A model generated the notes under the pieces. The model was not told the origin of the DNA. It made no database searches and saw only the letters and a program-made list of their open reading frames with translations. A stretch of DNA of 13,478 bases from JAKZSU01 sp047517485 (lineage in GTDB: Bacteria > Pseudomonadota > Alphaproteobacteria > UBA7887), in contig JAKZSU010000056.1 in NCBI GenBank assembly GCA_047517485.1, positions 1-13,478 on the forward strand, written 5' to 3'. The position numbers and the translations under genes are program-made. This document shows, one piece after another, positions 6,951 to 13,478 of the stretch. Position 1 is the first letter of the stretch. Each line of letters begins with the position of its first letter.

Positions 6951-8537
6951 GAACCCCATCGCGCAGCCGTCCTTGCGGGGGTCGGAGCCGCCCGAAAGGA
7001 CGCCGGTCTCCGGATTGATCGCCACTGCTTGGCCACCGCCGAGCGGCGCGCCGGCTTCGACGACAGTGTGGCCGAGCTTTGCCAGACCGTCCGCGGTCGC
7101 TCGCGGCACGCCGCGCTCGAGCTGGAACTTGCCCTCGTAGGCGAAGCCGCGCGGGCAATCGAGCGCCTCTTGCACTGACATGCCGAAATCGAACACGTTG
7201 GTGAGGAAATGGGTGTGGCCGACGGGCTGGAAATGCCCGCCCATGACGCCGAACGGCATCGCCGCGCGGCCACCCTCGATCACCATGCCGGGAATGATCG
7301 TGTGCAGCGGCCGCTTGCCGGGCGCGATGCGGTTGGGATGCGCCGGGTCGATCACGAAGCCCGACCCGCGATTGTGGAACATCACGCCGCTGTCTTTGCT
7401 CATCAGCGCGGTGCCGAACGATTGGAACAGCGAATTGATGAACGAGACCGCGTTGCCGTCACTGTCGACGATCGAAATATAGACGGTGTCGCGATGGGCG
7501 GTCTCGCCCGGCGGCGGCAAGTCGGTGATCACCGAGTCGCGGCTGATCCGCGAGCGCAGCTTTTCCGCGTACGCCGGCGACAGCATGGTTTCGACCGGCA
7601 CCTCGACATGGTCGGGGTCGGCGAGCAGGCCGGCGCGGTCGCGGTAGGCGAGCCGGGTGGCCTCGCCCTCGAGATGGAAGCGCTCGATGCCAAGCGGATC
7701 GAGACTGGCGAGATCGAAGCCAGACAGAATGTTGAGCATCTGCAGGGCGATAATGCCTTGGCCGTTGGGCGGACATTCGTAGATCGTATGGCCGCGATAA
7801 TCGGTCTTGATCGGGGAGACATAATCGGCGGTGGCGGCGGCGAAATCGTCGATCGTATGCAGCCCGCCGACGGCGTTGAGCGAAGCCACCATGTCTTGCG
7901 CGATCGGCCCGGTGTAGAACGCGTCGCGCCCGCCCTCGGCGATCGCCTGCATCGTATCCGCGAGCCGCGGTTGGGTATGAAGCGCGCCCATCGGCACCGG
8001 CTCGCCGCCGGGTAGAAACACCGCGCTGGCATTGGCGTCCGCGGCAAGCTTTTCACGTTGCAGGGCGGTGACGTAGGCGACCACTTCGTGCATCACGTAA
8101 CCGTCGCGCGCGAAGGCGATCGCCGGCGCCAGCAGGCGCGCCAATCCGAGCTTACCATGGTCATCCGACAGCTTCTGCCAGCCGGCGATGGCGCCGGGCA
8201 CGGTCACCGCGTGCGGCGATTGAAAGCCGATCTTGTCGATGCCGTTGTCGACGTACCAGTCGAGGGTCGCCGCTGCCGGCGCGCGCCCCGACGCGTTGAT
8301 CGCGATCACCTCGCCGGTGCCGGCCGGGGTATAGAGCGCGAACATGTCGCCGCCGATCCCAGTCGATTGCGGCTCGACCACCGCTTGCACGGCGGCGGCG
8401 CAAATCGCCGCGTCGATCGCATTGCCGCCGTCGCGCAGCACATCGAGCGCGGCGACGGTGGCATCGCTATGGGAGGTCGCCACCATCGCGTGGCGTGCGT
8501 GCACGGCCGAGCGGCCGGGCAGGTGTAGGTCTCGCAT
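6948..8537 (-). CDS. Gamma-glutamyltransferase-family Ntn hydrolase (possibly amide/oxamate-type), cytoplasmic
   Basis: A self-cleaving Thr-nucleophile hydrolase of the gamma-glutamyltransferase family, 529 residues. The proposed catalytic Thr351 opens TVYISIVDSDGNAVS (351-365), matching the start of the small subunit in known enzymes; cleavage would give chains of about 350 and 179 residues. The STGIGGDMFALY stretch (58-69), DRAG (300-303) and a late GGG (500-502) agree with the family. Two points argue against an ordinary periplasmic glutathione hydrolase: the N-terminus (MRDLHLPGRS) shows no signal peptide, and the KRPLHTIIPGM segment (408-418) has His-Thr where classical enzymes have a Ser pair. 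This resembles the branch containing oxamate amidohydrolase HpxW. The start ATG at 8537 is followed directly by the conserved region. It lies 79 bases behind the CoA-transferase gene, probably in one operon. Confidence 0.85.
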   Translation of the reverse strand: MRDLHLPGRSAVHARHAMVATSHSDATVAALDVLRDGGNAIDAAICAAAVQAVVEPQSTGIGGDMFALYTPAGTGEVIAINASGRAPAAATLDWYVDNGIDKIGFQSPHAVTVPGAIAGWQKLSDDHGKLGLARLLAPAIAFARDGYVMHEVVAYVTALQREKLAADANASAVFLPGGEPVPMGALHTQPRLADTMQAIAEGGRDAFYTGPIAQDMVASLNAVGGLHTIDDFAAATADYVSPIKTDYRGHTIYECPPNGQGIIALQMLNILSGFDLASLDPLGIERFHLEGEATRLAYRDRAGLLADPDHVEVPVETMLSPAYAEKLRSRISRDSVITDLPPPGETAHRDTVYISIVDSDGNAVSFINSLFQSFGTALMSKDSGVMFHNRGSGFVIDPAHPNRIAPGKRPLHTIIPGMVIEGGRAAMPFGVMGGHFQPVGHTHFLTNVFDFGMSVQEALDCPRGFAYEGKFQLERGVPRATADGLAKLGHTVVEAGAPLGGGQAVAINPETGVLSGGSDPRKDGCAMGF

Positions 8538-8563
8538 GGTCTTCGCCTTGTCTCGTGGTGGGA

Positions 8564-8582
8564 GCCGTCTCTAGTAAACGGC
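8564..8582 (-). promoter_or_regulatory. Small hairpin between CoA-transferase and hydrolase genes
   Basis: gccgtct (8564-8570) and aaacggc (8576-8582) pair over seven positions, one of them a wobble on the minus strand, with a five-base loop. No T-run follows. It may set the expression ratio of the two genes or be incidental. Confidence 0.3.
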
Positions 8583-8616
8583 GGAGCTTAGGGCGGCAAG
8601 TAAGGTTTTAGCGAAA

Positions 8617-9807
8617 TTAGTCGGGAACGACGACGATGCCGTCGGCGATCAACGCGTCGATCTCGTCCCCCGCGGTGCCAAATTCCGCGAGAATTTTTCG
8701 ACCCTGCTCGCCGATCACCGGCGCGCCGAGCGCGAGATTGGCGATCGCCGCTTTCGGCAAGCCGGGCATGCGCACCACCGGCACCGCGCCGTCGCGGACG
8801 CTGTCCTGGGCGAGCATCGGCGCGGCGTCGGTCGCCAGGACATGCTCGTCGACAAGCCAGTCGGTGACCGTGTTCACCCGATTGCACATCACACCAGCGG
8901 CGGTCATCGCGGCGATCCAATGATCGGCGTCGCGGGATCTGACGACGTCGGCCACGAGCGGGATCAAATCGGCGACGGTATCGCCACGCTTCTCGTACGA
9001 ATCGTAACGCGGATCGCTGGCAAGATTCGCCAAGCCGAGGACCGCGCACATCGCGGCGAAATCCGCTTCCCGAACGAGGGTGATCGCGATCCAGACGTCG
9101 GCGGCGAGATAGCACCCGGCCGGGGCATTGAGTGGGCGCGGCGCGGCGCCCTCCAAATGCGCCTCGATGACCTTGGGGGTGATCAGGCTCGCCGCCGACT
9201 GCGCCAAGCCGATGTCGATGAAGCGTCCCTCGTCGCGGCGCGCGTACAGCGAAGTGACGACCGCCTGAAACGCGTTCATCGCCGCGGCGATATCGACGAC
9301 GACGAAACCGATCCGCGACGGCGTGCCGGCGGCTTGGCCGTTGATCGCCATAAGACCGGAATGGGCCTGGATGACGGTATCGGTGGCCGGGCGATCGGCG
9401 TAGGGTCCGTCGCGACCGTAACCGCTGATCGAGACGTACAGGGCACCAGGATTGGTCCGGCGGACAGCGTCGTAGCCGACCCCGAGCTGGTCGGCGACGC
9501 CGGGACGCGCGCTTTGAATGACCACGTCGGCATCGGCCAGCAGGCGGCGCGCAATCGCCAAACCGCGCGGCGCCTTGAGATCGATCGCAAGGCTTCGCTT
9601 GCCGCGATTGACCGCCAACGCGAGCGCCGTGTGATCGCCATACCGGGTTCCCATCTGGCGCGACCAATCGCCCTTGGGCGGTTCGATCTTGACCACCGAG
9701 GCGCCGTGCGCGGCGAGCAGCATCCCGCACGCCGGTCCGGCCAGTCCCTGGCTCATATCGACGACACGAATGGCCGCGAGCGGCCGGTCGTAGGAGGGTT
9801 CGTTCAT
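8617..9807 (-). CDS. Class III (CaiB/BaiF-family) CoA-transferase
   Basis: A cytoplasmic enzyme that moves CoA between carboxylic acids, or racemises acyl-CoAs in some branches. It has 396 residues, the normal length. The N-terminus has the family pattern PLAAIRVVDMSQGLAGP (9-25), then GASVVKIEPPKGDW (35-48), NRGKRSLAIDLK (67-78) and the SGYGRDGPYADRPATD stretch (128-143). The catalytic Asp, which forms an aspartyl-CoA anhydride, should be Asp172 in VVVDIAAAMNAF. The start at 9807 puts the conserved region at residue 9, as usual; the GGGAG touching the ATG is too close for an ideal Shine-Dalgarno site, so the start is moderately certain. It is first in a probable two-gene operon with the hydrolase and divergent from the split transketolase. 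The acid substrate is unknown. Confidence 0.9.
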   Translation of the reverse strand: MNEPSYDRPLAAIRVVDMSQGLAGPACGMLLAAHGASVVKIEPPKGDWSRQMGTRYGDHTALALAVNRGKRSLAIDLKAPRGLAIARRLLADADVVIQSARPGVADQLGVGYDAVRRTNPGALYVSISGYGRDGPYADRPATDTVIQAHSGLMAINGQAAGTPSRIGFVVVDIAAAMNAFQAVVTSLYARRDEGRFIDIGLAQSAASLITPKVIEAHLEGAAPRPLNAPAGCYLAADVWIAITLVREADFAAMCAVLGLANLASDPRYDSYEKRGDTVADLIPLVADVVRSRDADHWIAAMTAAGVMCNRVNTVTDWLVDEHVLATDAAPMLAQDSVRDGAVPVVRMPGLPKAAIANLALGAPVIGEQGRKILAEFGTAGDEIDALIADGIVVVPD

Positions 9808-9826
9808 CTCCCGAGAGTCCCGAAGT

Positions 9827-9863
9827 TACAAACGTTTATAGTGAAACAGAGTGAGACGGTGAA
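9827..9863 (-). promoter_or_regulatory. Candidate promoter with overlapping palindrome, CoA-transferase operon
   Basis: On the minus strand TTCACC (9863-9858), a 17-base spacer and TATAAA (9840-9835) form a plausible sigma70 promoter. Transcription would start near 9828, about 20 bases before the ATG. The palindrome AAACGTTT (9830-9837), extending imperfectly to 9827-9840, overlaps the -10 element, where a repressor would block initiation. The region also serves the divergent transketolase genes, for which I see only a -10-like TATAAC (9902-9907) without a clear -35. Confidence 0.45.
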
Positions 9864-9949
9864 CAAGCCTGACGCAAACGGGGCTTGCCGCCGGGCGGGT
9901 TTATAACAATGATCGCGCGACCACGGAACCAACCGGAGAAAGGCCTGCG

Positions 9950-10783
9950 ATGGCGAGCAACCTTGAAGCGGCCCTGCAAGGGCTGCGCAACGAAGCGCTG
10001 CATATTCGGCGCAATACGTGGCGCGCCCTCCACGCCGCGGGAGGCGGCCATGTCGGCGGCTCGGTCTCGGCGGCGGATCTGTTCGCCGCGCTGTATTTCC
10101 ATCATTTGCGGATTCGCCCCGACCAGCCGGACTGGCCCGATCGCGATCGCTTCGTGCTGTCGAAGGGACACGCCAACGCCGGGCTCGCCGCGGTCCTGGC
10201 GAGGGCGGGCTTTATCGACGACGCGCTGCTCGACCGGTTCTACGGCTATGAGTCGCCGCTCGGCATGCACCCCGACATCAAGGTCGCCGGGGTCGAGATG
10301 TGCACCGGCGGGCTCGGCCACGGCCTCTCGGTCGGCCTCGGCATGGCCCTCGGCGCCCGGTTGCAGGACAAGGACTTCCGCACCGTGGTCATGCTCGGCG
10401 ACGGCGAATTGCAGGAAGGATCGAACTGGGAAGCGGCGATGGCGGCGGCAAAATTCGGCCTCGCCAACTTGTGCGCCATCGTCGACTACAACAAGGTTCA
10501 GCAAAGCGGTCGCATCGAGGAGATGAACGGTCTCGACCCGTTGGCCGACAAATGGCGCGCCTTCGGCTGGATGGTGCGCGAAATCGACGGTCACGATATG
10601 GCGGCGATCGTCGACGCGCTCGACGCGTTGCCGTTCGCGACCGACGCGCCGTCACTGTTGATCGCGCACACCATCAAGGGCAAAGGCGTAAGCTTCGCCG
10701 AGGACACCTATCTGTGGCACAACAACGCGGTCACCGACGAAATATTGGCGTCCGCGCTGGCCGAACTCGGAGACCCGGCATGA
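9950..10783 (+). CDS. Transketolase, N-terminal (thiamine diphosphate-binding) subunit
   Basis: The first half of a split transketolase (COG3959 type), 277 residues. It binds thiamine diphosphate and Mg2+ and, together with the next protein, moves a two-carbon ketol unit between sugars. The cofactor motif begins GDGELQEG (150-157) and ends with Asn181 (VDYNK). Conserved histidines are seen in GGGHVGGS (His34), SKGHANAG (His74) and the GGLGHG region. The start has GGAGAAAGG six bases upstream. Its stop overlaps the next start as ATGA, which implies equal production of both subunits. Split pairs like this occur beside specialised sugar or C2-C3 pathways (for example apulose-phosphate transketolase AptA/AptB) as well as in central metabolism; which applies here is not visible. 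Confidence 0.9.
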   Translation: MASNLEAALQGLRNEALHIRRNTWRALHAAGGGHVGGSVSAADLFAALYFHHLRIRPDQPDWPDRDRFVLSKGHANAGLAAVLARAGFIDDALLDRFYGYESPLGMHPDIKVAGVEMCTGGLGHGLSVGLGMALGARLQDKDFRTVVMLGDGELQEGSNWEAAMAAAKFGLANLCAIVDYNKVQQSGRIEEMNGLDPLADKWRAFGWMVREIDGHDMAAIVDALDALPFATDAPSLLIAHTIKGKGVSFAEDTYLWHNNAVTDEILASALAELGDPA

Positions 10784-11748
10784 ATTCGGCGACGGAGCAG
10801 CCAGCGTGGGTCGAGGCCGCGGCCAATCAGTCGCGGCTGGGGTTCGGCCTAGCGCTGACCGAACTCGCGGCGCGCGATAATCGCGTCGTCGCGGTGTCGG
10901 CGGATACGCTTGATCTGATCGGCCTGCGGGCCATGATGGCGGCCTCGCCCGAACGCGTCATCGAAGTCGGTATCGCCGAACAGAACGCGATGGGCATCGC
11001 CAGCGGCCTGGCGACCACCGGGATGCGGCCCTATTTGTGCGGCTATGCGCCGTTCATCACCGCGCGCTCGATGGAGCAGGTGCGCAACGATGTCGCCTAT
11101 GCCAACCAGCGGGTGGTGATCGGCGGCGCGGCGAGCGGGGTTTCGCTCGGGGTGGCGGGGGGCACCCATCATGCGCTCGAGGACATCGCCTTGATGCGGT
11201 CGCTGCCCAACATGACGGTGGTGGTCCCCGCCGACGCGCACCAGGCGTATCACGCGACCCTGGCGAGCGAGGACATCGACGGCCCGGCCTATATCCGCCT
11301 CGGCGGGCGGGTCGACGAGATACCGGTAACGCCGGTCGACGGGCCGTTCGAATTGGGCAAGGCGGAGGTTTTGCGCGACGGCGGCGATGTGACGATCATC
11401 GCCTGCGGCGCGCTTGTCGCGCCGGCGCTCGAGGCGGCGGCGACGCTGGCGGACGACGGGGTCGGCGCCCGGGTGCTCAACATGCATACCATCAAGCCGC
11501 TCGATCGCGACGCGGTGCTCGCGGCGGCCAGCGAAACCCAAGGTATCGTGACCGCGGAGGAACATCATCTGACCGGCGGACTCGGCGGCGCGATCGCCGA
11601 ACTGCTGGCGGAGGAGCATCCCTGCCGCATGCGCCTGGTCGGCATGCCGGATGAATTCGCGATTGTCGGCCCAACCGGCAAGGTCCGCGAACGCTACGGC
11701 ATGAGCGCCGCCAACATCGCCGACAAATGCCGTTCGTTGCTCGCGTAA
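10780..11748 (+). CDS. Transketolase, C-terminal (pyrimidine-binding) subunit
   Basis: The second half of the split transketolase (COG3958 type), 322 residues. Residues to about 180 form the pyrimidine-binding domain with the proton-relay Glu67 in VGIAEQNAMGIASG, the YAPFITARSMEQVRND stretch (89-104) and GGTHHALEDIALMR (127-140). The rest is the transketolase C-terminal domain (for example HTIKPLD, 236-242). The ATG lies inside the stop of the N-terminal subunit (ATGA), with GGAG seven bases upstream. Its TAA stop is the first element of the repeat starting at 11748. DXS-like or E1-beta-like enzymes share this fold, but the pairing with the preceding gene makes transketolase the best call. 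Confidence 0.9.
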   Translation: MNSATEQPAWVEAAANQSRLGFGLALTELAARDNRVVAVSADTLDLIGLRAMMAASPERVIEVGIAEQNAMGIASGLATTGMRPYLCGYAPFITARSMEQVRNDVAYANQRVVIGGAASGVSLGVAGGTHHALEDIALMRSLPNMTVVVPADAHQAYHATLASEDIDGPAYIRLGGRVDEIPVTPVDGPFELGKAEVLRDGGDVTIIACGALVAPALEAAATLADDGVGARVLNMHTIKPLDRDAVLAAASETQGIVTAEEHHLTGGLGGAIAELLAEEHPCRMRLVGMPDEFAIVGPTGKVRERYGMSAANIADKCRSLLA

Positions 11749-11821
11749 GCTCGGGCGCGCGGTCGCGCTTGCCAACCGGCTATGAATTGCACGCATTGCC
11801 GGCTGGTATAACGAGGTATTA
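11748..11821. repeat. Structured intergenic repeat, copy B
   Basis: 11748-11773 is identical to 6887-6912. The hairpin that follows pairs in the same register as copy A, with 10 of 14 corresponding pairs plus two extra outer pairs (11772-11806 and 11773-11805). Three of these pairs are compensatory double changes relative to copy A: 11774/11804, 11776/11802 and 11778/11800. This copy starts in the stop codon of the transketolase gene and ends at the TTA stop of the cyclase gene, in a convergent junction. It has about ten more bases than copy A before the final GTATTA. Confidence 0.75.
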
Positions 11822-13201
11822 GACTGGGACTTCGGACGCGAGTTTGATCGCGTTCTTGCCGGACTTCTTGACTTCGTACATCGCGCGATCGGCGGCTTCG
11901 ACGAGCGATAACGCATCGTCGCCGTCGTCGGGAAATATCGCGACACCGATGCTCGCGCCGACGTGCATCGACGCGCCGCCGGGCCACGCCACCGGTTGGT
12001 GAATGGCATCGAGAAGCTTGTTGACGATGACGCCGGTGTCTTCGGTCCGCTGTATTTCGGGCAGCAGCACCGCGAACTCGTCACCACCCAAGCGTGCGAC
12101 AAGGTCCTTGCCGCGGAGTATTTTCTCCATCCGCGATCCCACTTCGATCAACACCGCATCGCCGGCTTGGTGCCCCATGGTGTCATTGACCTGTTTGAAC
12201 CCGTCGAGATCGAGAAAGACCAGCGCGAAGGGGTCGCGTCGTCTGTTCCGCTTCGATAACGTCACCTCGAGACCGGCATGAAAAGCGCGCCGGTTCGCCA
12301 AGCCCGTCAGCTCGTCGATTTGCGCTTCGGTGCGGAGCTTGTCGTGCTCCTGTATTTCCGGTGTCACGTCCCTGGCGATACCGCGGTAGCCGAGAAAGGC
12401 GCCGGCATCGTCGAACAGCGGCTTGCCGGTAATGCTGATCCAAATCCGTTCGCCTTCGCGGTCGGTCCGGAAATAGGTGAAGTTCTTGAACGGCAACCTT
12501 TGTTCGAGGGCGGCGAAATATTCGCCCCATTTCTCCGCCTCGGTTTCGACATCGAGAAAGTCCTCGCGCCGTTTGCCGATCACGTCCTCGGTCGCGGCCG
12601 CCGGATTGTCGCCCATGAAGGTGAACCGGTGATCGGTATCGGTTTCCCAAAACCAATCGGACGATTGCGCGGCGAAGTCGTGCGCCCGTTCCTCGCTGAT
12701 TCGAAGATTTTCGTGCGCGTCCTCCAATGTCATCAGCGATTTGAGACGGGTTTCCTCGAGCGCCCGGAGCTCTTCGATATCGCGGAGGACGACCACGGAC
12801 GCGATGACCTCGCCATGCTCGAATATCGGCGACACCGAGACTTCCATCGGATGAGCCTTGGCGTCGCGCGAGATGAGCTCGCCCTCGAGATGATGAAGCG
12901 CCGCGCCCTGTTTCTCCGCGCGCTCGATTGGGCAACGCAAGCGGCATTGCTGGCCGGCATCGCCAAATATCTCATAACATTTGCGTTGGCTGGCCTCGGG
13001 GAACGACCACCCAGTCAGGCGTTCCGCGGCGGGATTGATATAGAGCAGCTGGTGATCGGCGCCGCGAACATACACCGCCTCGCTCATCGAGGAGACAATC
13101 GACTCCAACAAGGCTCGACTGGGCGCCGCGCCCCCGGCCGGTGCCACCGAGGCCGAACGTGAAGACGGAAGCGGTTTTCGATCAGTCCTACGGATCGGCA
13201 C
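11819..13201 (-). CDS. PAS-PAS-GGDEF diguanylate cyclase
   Basis: A predicted sensor that makes cyclic di-GMP from two GTP, 460 residues. Order: disordered basic N-terminus (1-28), PAS 1 (about 30-142), a helical linker (about 143-170), PAS 2 (about 172-283), GGDEF domain (about 290-455). The active-site GGDEF (372-376) is intact, metal-site residues lie in DLDGFKQVND (331-340), and the inhibitory RxxD site is present (Arg363, Asp366). PAS 1 has three cysteines (Cys75, Cys86, Cys90-Pro91), which could bind a metal or sense redox state. No membrane segment is seen, so it is probably cytoplasmic. The start is GTG at 13201; an alternative ATG at residue 39 would cut into PAS 1. An AGGTGAGG seven bases upstream supports the GTG. 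It converges on the transketolase genes and need not share their function. Confidence 0.9.
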   Translation of the reverse strand: MPIRRTDRKPLPSSRSASVAPAGGAAPSRALLESIVSSMSEAVYVRGADHQLLYINPAAERLTGWSFPEASQRKCYEIFGDAGQQCRLRCPIERAEKQGAALHHLEGELISRDAKAHPMEVSVSPIFEHGEVIASVVVLRDIEELRALEETRLKSLMTLEDAHENLRISEERAHDFAAQSSDWFWETDTDHRFTFMGDNPAAATEDVIGKRREDFLDVETEAEKWGEYFAALEQRLPFKNFTYFRTDREGERIWISITGKPLFDDAGAFLGYRGIARDVTPEIQEHDKLRTEAQIDELTGLANRRAFHAGLEVTLSKRNRRRDPFALVFLDLDGFKQVNDTMGHQAGDAVLIEVGSRMEKILRGKDLVARLGGDEFAVLLPEIQRTEDTGVIVNKLLDAIHQPVAWPGGASMHVGASIGVAIFPDDGDDALSLVEAADRAMYEVKKSGKNAIKLASEVPV

Positions 13202-13279
13202 AATCAGGCCTCACCTACTTTCGGGAGAATCTCGATCCGCTCGCGAACCGGTCATACTCCGATTAAGGGAGCCCTCCCC

Positions 13280-13305
13280 GAGCGGCGACCGACTAGCCGC
13301 CGCTC
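13280..13305. promoter_or_regulatory. Inverted repeat upstream of the cyclase gene
   Basis: gagcggcg (13280-13287) and cgccgctc (13298-13305) are perfect 8-bp arms with a ten-base spacer. It lies in the divergent region between the cyclase and the gene starting at 13464. It may be an operator or a leader hairpin; function is unproven. Confidence 0.35.
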
Positions 13306-13397
13306 ACTTCTCAATATTCATCGAAAGTCATATCCGGCAAGTCAATCCGCAATAAATAAGCGTGGTTGTACAGATTGCCATATATTCTCTCCTTTCC

Positions 13398-13449
13398 TAT
13401 CCGGTTTACACCCACACCCACTAGGGCTAGAATGGGCGCAAACCGGATA
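13398..13449 (+). promoter_or_regulatory. Sigma70-like promoter framed by a 10-bp inverted repeat
   Basis: TTTACA (13405-13410), a 17-base spacer and TAGAAT (13428-13433) match the consensus boxes in five of six bases each. Transcription would begin near 13440. tatccggttt (13398-13407) and aaaccggata (13440-13449) are perfect inverted arms; the left one overlaps the -35 box and the right one the start site. This is the arrangement expected of paired repressor half-sites. The downstream gene starts at 13464. Confidence 0.55.
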
Positions 13450-13463
13450 TAGGGGAGCGCGCC

Positions 13464-13478
13464 ATGGATGTTCTCGAC
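13464..13478 (+). CDS. Start of an unidentified gene, cut by the window end
   Basis: ATG at 13464 begins MDVLD and the window then ends. AGGGGAG (13451-13457) lies six bases upstream, and a good promoter precedes it, so a real gene is likely. Five residues do not allow a family call. It is divergent from the diguanylate cyclase. Confidence 0.55.

Noticed and set aside
8842..9906. Plus-strand open frame (354 codons) opposite the CoA-transferase
   Set aside because: Antisense shadow; the CoA-transferase motifs on the minus strand are unambiguous.
10849..12102. Minus-strand open frame (417 codons) across the transketolase C subunit and the cyclase gene end
   Set aside because: It overlaps two well-supported genes in different frames and shows no domain.

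Overview
The window is GC-rich chromosomal DNA with long open frames, mostly genes in short translationally coupled operons. The gene families (a Liv-type ABC importer, a class III CoA-transferase, a split transketolase, a PAS-PAS-GGDEF protein) and the base composition suggest an alphaproteobacterium, perhaps near Rhodospirillales. That placement is an inference from style, not from a marker gene. I see no rRNA, tRNA, CRISPR array or transposase gene.

Layout. 1-600 has no convincing gene. It holds a palindromic, MITE-like element at 250-434 and a hairpin after the livF stop. 601-5610 (minus) is a complete five-gene branched-chain-amino-acid/amide-type ABC importer, read as substrate-binding protein, LivH, LivM, LivG, LivF. 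The last four overlap by 1-4 bases, and a perfect 13-bp hairpin separates the binding protein from livH. 5611-5810 is a divergent control region with a perfect 16-bp palindrome. 5811-6851 (plus) is a single-domain, cobalamin-independent methionine-synthase-like zinc methyltransferase. 6948-9807 (minus) carries a CaiB/BaiF CoA-transferase followed by a gamma-glutamyltransferase-family hydrolase without a visible signal peptide. From a second divergent control region, 9950-11748 (plus) encodes the two halves of a split transketolase. 11819-13201 (minus) is a diguanylate cyclase with two PAS domains. A further gene starts at 13464 behind a good sigma70-like promoter and leaves the window after five codons.

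How the genes may work together. The importer would bring in an amino acid, amide or similar small molecule. The Thr-nucleophile hydrolase could cleave an amide or gamma-glutamyl bond, the CoA-transferase could activate the acid, the split transketolase could move a two-carbon unit, and the MetE-like enzyme could move a methyl group. This is a hypothesis from proximity; no substrate can be read from the sequence.

The most unusual structure is a repeat found twice, at 6887-6950 and 11748-11821, both times in a convergent gene junction. It has a 26-base identical block followed by a hairpin whose stem differs between copies by three compensatory base-pair changes. The two copies are direct repeats bracketing a 4.86-kb module (hydrolase, CoA-transferase, transketolase pair).
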